DNA from: Turicibacter sp.
Lineage (GTDB): Bacteria > Bacillota > Bacilli > MOL361 > Turicibacteraceae
Length of the DNA stretch: 30,230 nt
Direction: 5' to 3'
NCBI GenBank assembly: GCA_030531025.1
Contig: JAUMTV010000024.1
Location: 1-30,230 of the forward strand
Part shown: piece after piece, positions 1 through 6,004 of the stretch
Layout: the number at the start of each line of letters is the position of its first letter
How positions within the stretch are numbered: the stretch's first letter is position 1
The notes under the pieces: model-generated
The model's input: the letters and a program-made list of their open reading frames with translations, nothing else
Databases searched by the model: none
What the model was told of the DNA's origin: nothing
Made by a program: the position numbers and the translations under genes

Positions 1-78
1 ATTCATCAGCTAAAAGATGAAGGTTGGGGAATAAATATTAATCATCAGTACTATCGTTTATTGTTAACTGTTAGTTAA
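1..78 (+). CDS. C-terminal tail of an unidentified protein (partial)
   Basis: From base 1 an open frame of 25 codons runs to a TAA at 76-78 (ending ...YRLLLTVS). Its start lies outside the window. The fragment is too short to assign to a family. It is called a gene end only because the frame is open from the edge and is followed by about 150 bases without a gene. Confidence 0.4.
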   Translation: MHQLKDEGWGININHQYYRLLLTVS

Positions 79-232
79 AATTTTTACCTAAAAGTTTAAT
101 TAGTGCGTTATTGTTCTTCAATCATCAAGATTCTATAGTAAGGCTAAGGGCCCTGTTAATCCTATCAAAGAAAAGAGAGTGGAATGTCTGTAAACACCGC
201 TACTTTTCGTGGGAATAGAAGGAGATGTAAAG

Positions 233-373
233 ATGAATTTTAAGCAAAATTATACGAAACAACATAGAGCTAATATTTTATTGAATTTATTAACGATTGA
301 TCCTAAATTAGAATGTTTAAAGACTCATCCGATTTATCCACAAGTTATTGAGCGCTTAAAAAGAATTGATTAA
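233..373 (+). CDS. small hypothetical protein, 46 aa
   Basis: The frame runs ATG (233) to TAA (371-373) and encodes 46 residues, beginning MNFKQNYTKQ and ending ERLKRID. A clear ribosome binding site (GAAGGAG, about 218-224) sits upstream, and a strong terminator hairpin follows at 426-470, so it looks like a complete single-gene unit. The protein is basic and probably soluble, with one cysteine and no membrane segment or signal peptide. I do not recognise a family. About 150 bases of untranslated DNA precede it (79-232), in which I see no clear structure. Confidence 0.5.
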   Translation: MNFKQNYTKQHRANILLNLLTIDPKLECLKTHPIYPQVIERLKRID

Positions 374-425
374 AAAAAGACCTTTTATTATTAAAAGTAG
401 ATAACTAATTAATCTATTATAAAAT

Positions 426-475
426 AAAGCCTGTATCGTAATTTACATAGGAATTAACGATACAGGCTTTTATCT
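426..475. terminator. bidirectional intrinsic terminator
   Basis: A 14-bp perfect inverted repeat (arms 426-439 and 457-470, AAAGCCTGTATCGT and its complement) has A-rich and T-rich flanks. It lies between the plus-strand small gene ending at 373 and the minus-strand VanZ-like gene ending at 560, and can serve both. Confidence 0.85.
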
Positions 476-559
476 ATTATTTAGTGGTAGCAACTTGAAC
501 TAATATCTAATTTTAAAGGATACGCCCAACATATTTAGTTTTTAAAAATTTAAATGATA

Positions 560-1165
560 TTATGATGCTTTGGAACGATAAATATCATTTAAACTATTTT
601 TATTGTTTGAACAATTGATACATACCTGATGAATGTATGAAAAAAGCCCCCTATTACTCTTTAGCGGAATATTAGAAAGTAGTTTATTTATCGCACAAGC
701 AATAAATAAACCTAAAATAGCGCCAGTTACATTACAAATGATATCATTGACATCAAAAAAGATGTCTATTGGTTTTAGAGTAAATAATAAGATCAACTGT
801 ATTAATTCAAAACTCAATGCTAAAGCAATGGATAAGAACAATCTTCCTATAAATTTGGAATTAACAAGGTATTGTATTCCTATACCAATGGGGATTGTTA
901 ATGCAATATTTCCAATGAGTTGTATCTTATTAAGACTCATTAAGTTAATTTTAAAATTAATACTATTGTATATAGTAAATTCAGGTATATCCGCTATTAA
1001 AAATGGGAAAAAAGCAAGTTCAATGGCTTTGTTTATATAAATAACCGCCAATAATGCCATGACGTAGTACCCTAATGGTCTTTTACTAATACATCCATTA
1101 ATGATAAATAACAGTGAAAATATAATTGTGATTGGTAAATAAAATAAATATCCATATGTATACAT
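560..1165 (-). CDS. VanZ-like family membrane protein
   Basis: A 201-aa polytopic membrane protein. The VanZ signature is visible in order: a GNIALTIPIG segment near residues 86-95, a helix with a conserved Glu-Gln pair (SFELIQL) near 118-124, and a DVNDIICNVTGAILG segment near 138-152. VanZ of glycopeptide-resistance clusters gives low-level teicoplanin resistance by an unclear route; most chromosomal relatives have no known substrate. ATG at 1165 follows a GAGGGGG binding site at good spacing. A possible -10 (TATAAT on the minus strand, about 1239-1244) lies upstream. It is transcribed alone and ends near the shared terminator at 426-470. It is one of four VanZ-like genes in the window. The tail after about residue 170 is poorly conserved. 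Family call is solid; function is not known. Confidence 0.85.
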   Translation of the reverse strand: MYTYGYLFYLPITIIFSLLFIINGCISKRPLGYYVMALLAVIYINKAIELAFFPFLIADIPEFTIYNSINFKINLMSLNKIQLIGNIALTIPIGIGIQYLVNSKFIGRLFLSIALALSFELIQLILLFTLKPIDIFFDVNDIICNVTGAILGLFIACAINKLLSNIPLKSNRGLFSYIHQVCINCSNNKNSLNDIYRSKAS

Positions 1166-1422
1166 AGATAATCCCCCTCGATATAAAATAGTTAGCTTCT
1201 TATAGAGTTCCCTCTCATTTCTTTAATTGATAAAATCATTATATACTAATGGAAAAAAAAGTAAAATAAAAAGCTTATAATTACCTTAATTTTACATTGT
1301 ATCTGACTATTTCAGATGTATTTGGATGCTTATTAGCTATTTTAAATGCTTCTTATTATGCTTAATTTACTTTGTTTTATGTATTTGTACTATCTATATT
1401 TATTGTGTTAGATAACATAGAA
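1166..1422. other. intergenic region without a recognisable gene
   Basis: Very AT-rich spacer upstream of the VanZ-like gene. It holds the probable minus-strand promoter region near 1235-1270 and a short inverted repeat (ATCTGA and TCAGAT, about 1301-1317). A 29-codon plus-strand frame starts at 1326 but has no ribosome binding site, so I do not call it. Confidence 0.5.
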
Positions 1423-1448
1423 AAACCACCATAGACTTATGGTGGTTT
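1420..1448 (-). terminator. intrinsic terminator for brnQ/Bfd-like operon
   Basis: An 11-bp perfect stem (arms 1423-1433 and 1438-1448, AAACCACCATA and its complement) with a 4-nt loop. On the minus strand it runs into TTTTTC. It lies about 95 bases downstream of the Bfd-like gene. Confidence 0.8.
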
Positions 1449-1542
1449 ACTTTAATGACCTCATTTAGTTATCTACTTTTAATTAACTTAGATTACTTCT
1501 CTTACTATTAATTTTTATCTACTATTAAGCTATGCAAGGTCT

Positions 1543-1842
1543 TTAATGTTTAAGTTCTAAGACATTTTCAAGAATAGGAAGACAGCGATTACAAACTGTT
1601 CCAGCACCCGTTAGCTCTTGAATTTGTTCTATGCTATCTGCGCCACCTTTGACGGCTGCAATGACTTCATCCATTAAAATATTTTTACAACGGCAAGCAA
1701 TAGATAAAACATCTTCAATGGCTTTCATCTTTTCTGGCGTGTCTGCCTGAATAGAGGTCATCTTCAAAATATCATCAATATGACGAGCTCCTTTAGCTTG
1801 AGCATGACGAATTTCAATATATTCTTCTTTTGGTAAAGACAT
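1543..1842 (-). CDS. Bfd-like [2Fe-2S]-binding protein
   Basis: A 99-aa soluble protein whose second half matches the BFD (bacterioferritin-associated ferredoxin-like) [2Fe-2S] domain. Four cysteines fit the cluster: C50 and C52 as CxC, then C84 and C87 as CxxC after the TGAGT segment. The first half contains a related helix pair (GARHIDDILKMTS) without cysteines, as if an ancestral domain had duplicated and lost its cluster in one half. ATG at 1842 follows GAAAGGAAG. It lies 68 bp downstream of brnQ on the same strand and is followed by a terminator, so it is probably co-transcribed with brnQ. BFD domains pass electrons or bind partner redox proteins; the partner here is unknown. A paralogue lies at 4510-4812. 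Confidence 0.85.
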   Translation of the reverse strand: MSLPKEEYIEIRHAQAKGARHIDDILKMTSIQADTPEKMKAIEDVLSIACRCKNILMDEVIAAVKGGADSIEQIQELTGAGTVCNRCLPILENVLELKH

Positions 1843-1910
1843 CAGCAGTGCTTCCTTTCTATATAAAATATATTTTTAGAATGGGAGATTAACATGTTTA
1901 GTATACCTAT

Positions 1911-3191
1911 TTATAAGTCTTTAATAGGACTTTTGAAAGTTAATCGTTTTTTTACTCCAATGATTTCCCCTAATATAGCAACAATCAAAGATGGGAGGAG
2001 CCAGTTTAAACCTAAATTTGCTAAAGGTAGTTCATTCATAAATGGAATATTAGCAATAGTTAGAACACTGATTAGCAATGTTGTGTATCCAGCAAAAACG
2101 AAGGCTAAATTGTTGCTAAAGAATCGTTTTAAGAGACTTAAAATAATGAGGATAATTGATACCGGGTAAATAATAGTTAAGATAGGAACTGATAGTGCAA
2201 TAATTTGATCGACCCCAATCGTTGAAGCAATTGCACTAAAGGCACAGATAAAAATAGCGATGTGTTCATATTTTAGTTTTTTGTTTGTCACATCTTCAAA
2301 ATATTTACTTGTTACAGATGTTAGACCGATTGCTGTTGTTAAACAAGCAAATGCGACAATAATTCCTAAAATAATTGTCCCTGATTGTCCCATTAATTGC
2401 TGAGTAATTGAAATTAATAAAGTGGTTTGAGAAACAGATGCATCAAACTGGTTAGAAACGGTTGCTCCTAGGTATGTTAATCCACCATATACTAGTGTTA
2501 ATACAAAGCAAGCAAGAAGTGTTGCTTTAATGGTTAAATTAATGCGTTCTTGTTGTGTGGTATATCCTTTGTCGTTGAAGGAAGCCATCATGAATGCAGT
2601 GATAGCCCCAATTCCTAAGGCATCTAAAGTTTGATAGCCTTGCTTTAATCCAGTTACGAATAATTCATCTGAATTAATCTCACGATTCAAGGTTCCGAGT
2701 GGAAATAAAATTCCTTTTCCAATCAAGAAAATGAGACAAACTAATAGGATTGGTGTTAAGAATTCCCCGATAATATCCATGACCTTTGTTGGGCGAATAG
2801 TTAATAGTAGCGTTAGGGTAAAGAAGATTATTGAGAAAATAACTGAGTTCATACTTGGAATTAATGGCGTAATACTTAATTCAAATGTGGTCGCTGCTGT
2901 TCTTGGAATAGCGACAATTGGTCCTAAACAAAGCATCATAATAAATTCTAAGCTGAGCCCAAATGTTTTGCCTGCACGTCCAATAATGGCTTGATAATTA
3001 CCACATTTAGCAATGGCATAGATTGAAAGTAAAATAATTCCGATATCTCCTAAAATAAATCCTAAAAAACTTGTTAACCAATCACTTCCGGAAGTGACAC
3101 CAATGAAGGGTGGGAAAATTAAATTCCCTGCTCCGAAAAATACTGAAAACAATGCAAAGCCTACAATCATGACATCTTTTTTTTGTTTCAT
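1911..3191 (-). CDS. brnQ: branched-chain amino acid transporter (LIV-II type)
   Basis: A 426-aa protein with about twelve predicted membrane helices that matches the BrnQ family throughout. The N-terminus has the hallmark FFGAGNLIFPPFIG segment (about residues 19-32), then IGDIGIILLS-like helices and a C-terminal ILGEIIG segment. The family imports Leu, Ile and Val with Na+ or H+. Full family length. ATG at 3191 follows GAGGAG with 8-nt spacing. It has its own promoter (3490-3518) and a long leader carrying an attenuator-like hairpin chain ending in an intrinsic terminator about 30 nt before the gene, so it is very likely controlled by premature termination. A Bfd-like gene follows 68 bp downstream. 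Confidence in family is high; Ile/Val/Leu specificity is inferred from family and leader codons. Confidence 0.93.
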   Translation of the reverse strand: MKQKKDVMIVGFALFSVFFGAGNLIFPPFIGVTSGSDWLTSFLGFILGDIGIILLSIYAIAKCGNYQAIIGRAGKTFGLSLEFIMMLCLGPIVAIPRTAATTFELSITPLIPSMNSVIFSIIFFTLTLLLTIRPTKVMDIIGEFLTPILLVCLIFLIGKGILFPLGTLNREINSDELFVTGLKQGYQTLDALGIGAITAFMMASFNDKGYTTQQERINLTIKATLLACFVLTLVYGGLTYLGATVSNQFDASVSQTTLLISITQQLMGQSGTIILGIIVAFACLTTAIGLTSVTSKYFEDVTNKKLKYEHIAIFICAFSAIASTIGVDQIIALSVPILTIIYPVSIILIILSLLKRFFSNNLAFVFAGYTTLLISVLTIANIPFMNELPLANLGLNWLLPSLIVAILGEIIGVKKRLTFKSPIKDL

Positions 3192-3221
3192 CTTTTTTTC
3201 TCCTCTTTTCTATCATATGAA

Positions 3222-3256
3222 TAAAAAAACCACATAGTTTCAATAGACTATGTGGT
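3222..3256 (-). terminator. leader terminator of brnQ (attenuator hairpin e:f)
   Basis: On the minus strand ACCACATAGT pairs with ACTATGTGGT (plus-strand arms 3229-3238 and 3247-3256) and is followed by seven T. It lies within the brnQ leader, about 30 nt before the start codon, so it would stop transcription before the gene unless an alternative fold forms. Confidence 0.85.
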
Positions 3257-3281
3257 AACTTAATAAGCTTTCAATAAAAGG

Positions 3282-3374
3282 GCCACATAGTTTTTTTGAT
3301 CTATGTGGCATCTACTTTATAATAAGATATAGCCATCATAGAGACAAACGCCTAAAAGTTTGTATCTATGATGG
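3282..3374 (-). promoter_or_regulatory. brnQ leader: competing hairpins (candidate attenuator)
   Basis: Read on the minus strand, six arms occur in order. Arms a and b (plus 3365-3374 and 3333-3342) pair as CCATCATAGA with TCTATGATGG. Arms c and d (3301-3309 and 3282-3290) pair as GCCACATAG with CTATGTGGC. Arms e and f form the terminator at 3222-3256. Arm d also pairs perfectly with e over CTATGTGG/CCACATAG, and arm b pairs with c with one bulge. Either a:b, c:d, e:f (termination) or b:c, d:e (read-through) can form. No T-box motif (GGGTGG...ACCGCG) is present, so leader translation or another signal should choose between the folds. Confidence 0.7.
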
Positions 3375-3432
3375 GAGTGACTCCAAGCATAAATACAAAA
3401 TTAACAATAATAGCTATAATAATACAGATTAG
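3352..3432 (-). other. Ile/Val-rich reading frame in the brnQ leader (candidate leader peptide)
   Basis: On the minus strand, a frame of 26 codons from 3432 to a TAG at 3354-3352 contains 8 Ile, 3 Val and 2 Leu codons, with ATT ATT ATA GCT ATT ATT GTT in a row at 3423-3403. Its end encodes hairpin arm a and stops in the a:b loop, as in classical attenuators. It lacks a standard start near the Ile cluster; the only ATG is at 3390. A well-placed binding site (AAAGGA, 3464-3459) serves an ATG at 3448 that is in another frame (15 codons, stop at 3401). Use of the Ile frame would need a frameshift or a non-standard start. Sequence and frames are seen; the role is inferred. Confidence 0.4.
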
Positions 3433-3489
3433 TTAATGTTAAATTCATCTGGCGTCATCCTTTCTTAATTATAAAATATGATTGAGCTT

Positions 3490-3518
3490 ATTATAACGCT
3501 ATTACCATATAAAGGCAA
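3490..3518 (-). promoter_or_regulatory. sigma-A-type promoter of brnQ leader
   Basis: On the minus strand, TTGCCT (plus 3513-3518) and TATAAT (plus 3490-3495) are separated by 17 bp. This places the transcript start near 3483 and gives a leader of about 290 nt before brnQ. Confidence 0.7.
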
Positions 3519-3657
3519 TGTTGAAGGTTAAATAGATTAATAAATCTTTCGACATTTAAAGTGAAATTAATTTAAAAATAGTGTTTGTGATTTAAATTTA
3601 AGGAGAGTACAATATAATCTTGTAAAGATAACAAAAGAGACTATAGAGGATGTGCAG

Positions 3658-4485
3658 ATGAAACTATTTTTTAAGCGATTAGAGTATTTGATTTTATTTG
3701 CAATTTTGATCATACTTTATTCAACCTTTGTTGAACCAAAGTTGCTACGAGTGATTTCTCATGATGTTTTACTAAGTAAAGCTCAAGGTGAAGCGATTAA
3801 AGTAGTCCAATTTTCCGATACGCATATAGGGGATTTTTTTTCAATTAAAGATTTAAAAAAAGTTGTGGATAAAATCAATGAACAAGAAGCTGATCTCGTT
3901 TTATTTACTGGGGATCTAATGGATAATGCAGCAACTTATGAAGGCTCATTAGAAGAAATATCTTCTATTTTATCAGAAATTAAAGCTAACTCAGGAAAAT
4001 ATGCTGTCTTTGGAAATCGAGATTATGGTGGAGGAGCTGAACGATTTTATGAAGAGTTAATGACTTCTGCCGGTTTTCATGTTTTATTGAATGAACATGA
4101 AACGTTAACGATTAAAGGTACAACATTAAGTCTTTTTGGAGCTGATGATGCACTCATTGGATATTATGATCCAGTTCAGACGGTTCAAGGGATACAAGAC
4201 GACCATCTGAATCTTTTAATGTTACATGAGCCAGATTTAGCAGATGACTTTAATCATGAGCCGATTGACTTTATCGTGGCAGGCCATAGTCATGGTGGAC
4301 AAGTGTATCTACCATTCATCGGACCATTAATAACGACTTCTTTAGCAGAAAAGTATGTTCGAGGATTTTATGACGTGAGTGATAACATGAGATTGTACGT
4401 AGATACTGGAATTGGAAATACAAAAGTTCCATTTCGTTTATTCAATGTTCCGCAAATTACAGTTTTATATTTAAAAGCCGAATAA
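3658..4485 (+). CDS. membrane-anchored metallophosphoesterase (GNRD variant)
   Basis: A 275-aa calcineurin-like phosphoesterase of the YaeI/YkuE type. An N-terminal membrane segment (about 10-22) is followed by the metal-site motifs: FSDTH (D54, H56), GDLMD (D86), GNRD (N120), the MLHEPD block (H190) and GHSHGG (H210, H212). The usual GNH(D/E) histidine, thought to act as general acid, is Arg121 here. ATG at 3658 is preferred because AGAGGA at 3645-3650 is 7 nt away; a GTG at 3652 is only 1 nt from it. Relatives hydrolyse phosphodiesters or pyrophosphates, some in lipids, but the substrate here cannot be told. It stands alone and ends in a terminator shared with the opposing Bfd-like gene. 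A paralogue with GNHE is at 25530-26351. Confidence 0.85.
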   Translation: MKLFFKRLEYLILFAILIILYSTFVEPKLLRVISHDVLLSKAQGEAIKVVQFSDTHIGDFFSIKDLKKVVDKINEQEADLVLFTGDLMDNAATYEGSLEEISSILSEIKANSGKYAVFGNRDYGGGAERFYEELMTSAGFHVLLNEHETLTIKGTTLSLFGADDALIGYYDPVQTVQGIQDDHLNLLMLHEPDLADDFNHEPIDFIVAGHSHGGQVYLPFIGPLITTSLAEKYVRGFYDVSDNMRLYVDTGIGNTKVPFRLFNVPQITVLYLKAE

Positions 4486-4486
4486 A

Positions 4487-4515
4487 AAAACTCCATCTAT
4501 GATGGAGTTTTATTT
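4487..4515. terminator. bidirectional terminator
   Basis: A 10-bp perfect stem (AAACTCCATC at 4488-4497 and its complement at 4501-4510) with a TAT loop and A and T tracts on either side. It sits exactly between the convergent stop codons of the metallophosphoesterase and the second Bfd-like gene. Confidence 0.85.
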
Positions 4516-4812
4516 TTTAGCAGTTACAACAGCGTCTAATAAAACTTGGCAACGTCCACAAGCTGTTGCAACACCTGTTAATTCTTTAATTTCGTCCACT
4601 GTTTTTCCTTCATTCGCTAATGTCACGACTTGTTCTAATGATGTTCCTTTACATCCACAAATACTTGCTAAGATTGCTTTAAGGTCATTTTCATACTCTA
4701 CTACATCAAGGTCTGTCATTGTTTGAACATCTTCAATTGTACGAGCCCCATCAATCATTGCACGACGAACTTTAAGATAGTCAGTTTTTTGAATTTTTTC
4801 TAATTTCATCAT
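4510..4812 (-). CDS. second Bfd-like [2Fe-2S]-binding protein
   Basis: A 100-aa paralogue of the protein at 1543-1842. Cysteines C52 and C54 (CGC) and C85 and C88 (CGRC after ELTGVATA) form the expected four-cysteine [2Fe-2S] site of BFD domains. The N-terminal half (GARTIEDVQTMTD) again resembles the C-terminal half (GKTVDEIKELTG) without cysteines. ATG at 4812 follows GAGGAAG at good spacing. It is a single gene ending in a shared terminator. The role is probably redox sensing or electron transfer with an unknown partner; no ferritin or nitrite reductase gene is nearby to suggest one. Confidence 0.85.
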   Translation of the reverse strand: MMKLEKIQKTDYLKVRRAMIDGARTIEDVQTMTDLDVVEYENDLKAILASICGCKGTSLEQVVTLANEGKTVDEIKELTGVATACGRCQVLLDAVVTAKK

Positions 4813-4900
4813 TATTACTTCCTCATTTCTTCATTTTATGATTCAATTACTTATTATAGGTAATAATGAAGGCGATGTCTAATGTTAGACTGACAAATTA

Positions 4901-4926
4901 AGTTATCCACAAACTTGTGGATAACT
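4901..4926. promoter_or_regulatory. inverted pair of perfect DnaA boxes
   Basis: TTATCCACA at 4903-4911 and its complement TGTGGATAA at 4916-4924 form a near-perfect palindrome in the intergenic region between a divergent gene pair. Each arm matches the DnaA-box consensus TTATNCACA. It could be a DnaA-controlled operator or a DnaA titration site. Alternatively it is only a stem. Confidence 0.5.
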
Positions 4927-4955
4927 TTTATGAAAAACAATAAAGGAGTGATGAA

Positions 4956-5489
4956 ATGAAGTGGGTTAAGTTAACGAGTCCAAATGATATTTATTTTGAT
5001 GAGGCGTGGGAAATTTATGAACAAAGCTTTCCTATTTTTGAACAGCGTTTATTAGCTGATCAAGTCAAAGCAATGACACATCCTGACTTTTCATTTACAG
5101 TGATTGTTGAAAAACAAAAAGTTGTTGTGATAGTCGGTTATTGGACGTTTAATGAGTATATGTATATTGAACATTTAGCCGTTCATCCTTCAATGCGTGG
5201 GCGCCAAATTGGTTCAACGCTCTTAAAGGAATTATCTCAACAAGGTAAAACGATGATTTTAGAAATCGATCCACCGGTTGATGACATTTCAATTCGTCGA
5301 TTAAAGTTTTATGAGACGGTTGGATTTAAATTAAATTCCTATTCACATGTTCATCCCCCTTATCGTCAAAACTATGAAGGTCATGAATTAAAGGTCTTAA
5401 GTTATGAAGATCCAATTTCACCAAAAATCTTTCATGAATTTACGACTTATTTAAATGAAGTTGTGATGGAATATGCGTATTCATCTTAA
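4956..5489 (+). CDS. GNAT-family N-acetyltransferase
   Basis: A 177-aa GNAT protein. Beta-4 and motif A are clear: YIEHLAVHPSMRGRQIGSTLL (about residues 70-90), where the acetyl-CoA pyrophosphate loop reads RGRQIGS, with Gln in place of the commoner Gly. A motif-B-like helix, RRLKFYETVGFK, lies near 114-125. GNAT enzymes acetylate amines on small molecules, peptides or proteins; the substrate here is unknown. ATG at 4956 follows AAAGGAG; the ATG at 4951 is out of frame. The DnaA-box palindrome lies about 30 bp upstream. A terminator follows immediately. Probably monocistronic. Confidence 0.85.
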   Translation: MKWVKLTSPNDIYFDEAWEIYEQSFPIFEQRLLADQVKAMTHPDFSFTVIVEKQKVVVIVGYWTFNEYMYIEHLAVHPSMRGRQIGSTLLKELSQQGKTMILEIDPPVDDISIRRLKFYETVGFKLNSYSHVHPPYRQNYEGHELKVLSYEDPISPKIFHEFTTYLNEVVMEYAYSS

Positions 5490-5517
5490 AAGGAGAAGCC
5501 TTAGCTTCTCCTTTTAA
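5486..5517. terminator. bidirectional terminator
   Basis: A 14-bp perfect stem (5486-5499 and 5504-5517, TTAAAAGGAGAAGC and its complement) with a CTTA loop. It overlaps the stop codons of both the acetyltransferase and the convergent DUF1905 gene. Confidence 0.85.
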
Positions 5518-5966
5518 ATTTTTTCTTGATTTATTAATTTTTCAATAGCTAATGTGAGACGCTTTAGTTTTGTTTCTTCTTTTTTAGCAGATGTGATCCA
5601 GTTCACATACTTTTTTTGATTTGAGTAAGATAATTTTTTCCAAAAACTAAGCGCATCTTTATTTTGGTGAAGCATAGACTCAAAATTTGATGGAAGTTCA
5701 ATGACTCGTACTTCTTCATCTTTTTCAAGCTGAACGAAAACAGTGTCACCAATTTGTTTATTTAATTTCTCACGAATCGCTTTTGGCATTCCGAGGATGT
5801 GGAAGTCTGTTTTCATTTTAACAAGAGATCCTCGATATTCAATCGTATCAAAAATGGCTTTTACTTTGACTCGCTTTTGTTGATAAACTTCTTCAACATC
5901 AAATGGAATTTCAATATAGGCACCGCCTCTTGGCGCTTCGATAATGATTGCTTCAAATGTTTGCAT
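5514..5966 (-). CDS. DUF1905 / YdeI-OmpD-associated family protein
   Basis: A 150-aa protein with an N-terminal DUF1905 beta-barrel domain (FEAIIIEAPRGGAYIEIPFDV, then VKVKAIFDTIEYRGSL and FHILGMPKAIREKL, about residues 4-68) and a C-terminal YdeI/OmpD-associated helical segment (FWKKLSYSNQKKYVNWITSAKKEETK, about 108-133). Members are sometimes annotated as bacteriocin-protection proteins, but the biochemical role is not established. ATG at 5966 has AAGGTG upstream. It lies 38 bp downstream of the M28-type gene on the same strand and may share its transcript, ending at the bidirectional terminator. Confidence 0.85.
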   Translation of the reverse strand: MQTFEAIIIEAPRGGAYIEIPFDVEEVYQQKRVKVKAIFDTIEYRGSLVKMKTDFHILGMPKAIREKLNKQIGDTVFVQLEKDEEVRVIELPSNFESMLHQNKDALSFWKKLSYSNQKKYVNWITSAKKEETKLKRLTLAIEKLINQEKI

Positions 5967-6004
5967 GAAATCACACCTTATTTTATTGAGATAATGATAT
6001 TATA

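Noticed and set aside
1326..1415. 29-codon hydrophobic plus-strand frame
   Set aside because: No ribosome binding site and no promoter; AT-rich spacers produce such frames by chance.
1894..3000. Plus-strand frames opposite brnQ (1894-2169 and 2731-2994)
   Set aside because: Both are antisense to a full-length BrnQ and resemble no family.
3192..3483. T-box riboswitch before brnQ
   Set aside because: No GGGTGG...ACCGCG T-box sequence and no specifier-loop layout; the hairpins fit an attenuator ladder instead.
4901..4926. Intrinsic terminator reading of the 4901-4926 palindrome
   Set aside because: It has a short T run on the plus strand, but no plus-strand gene lies between 4485 and 4956 to terminate, and the arms are exact DnaA boxes.
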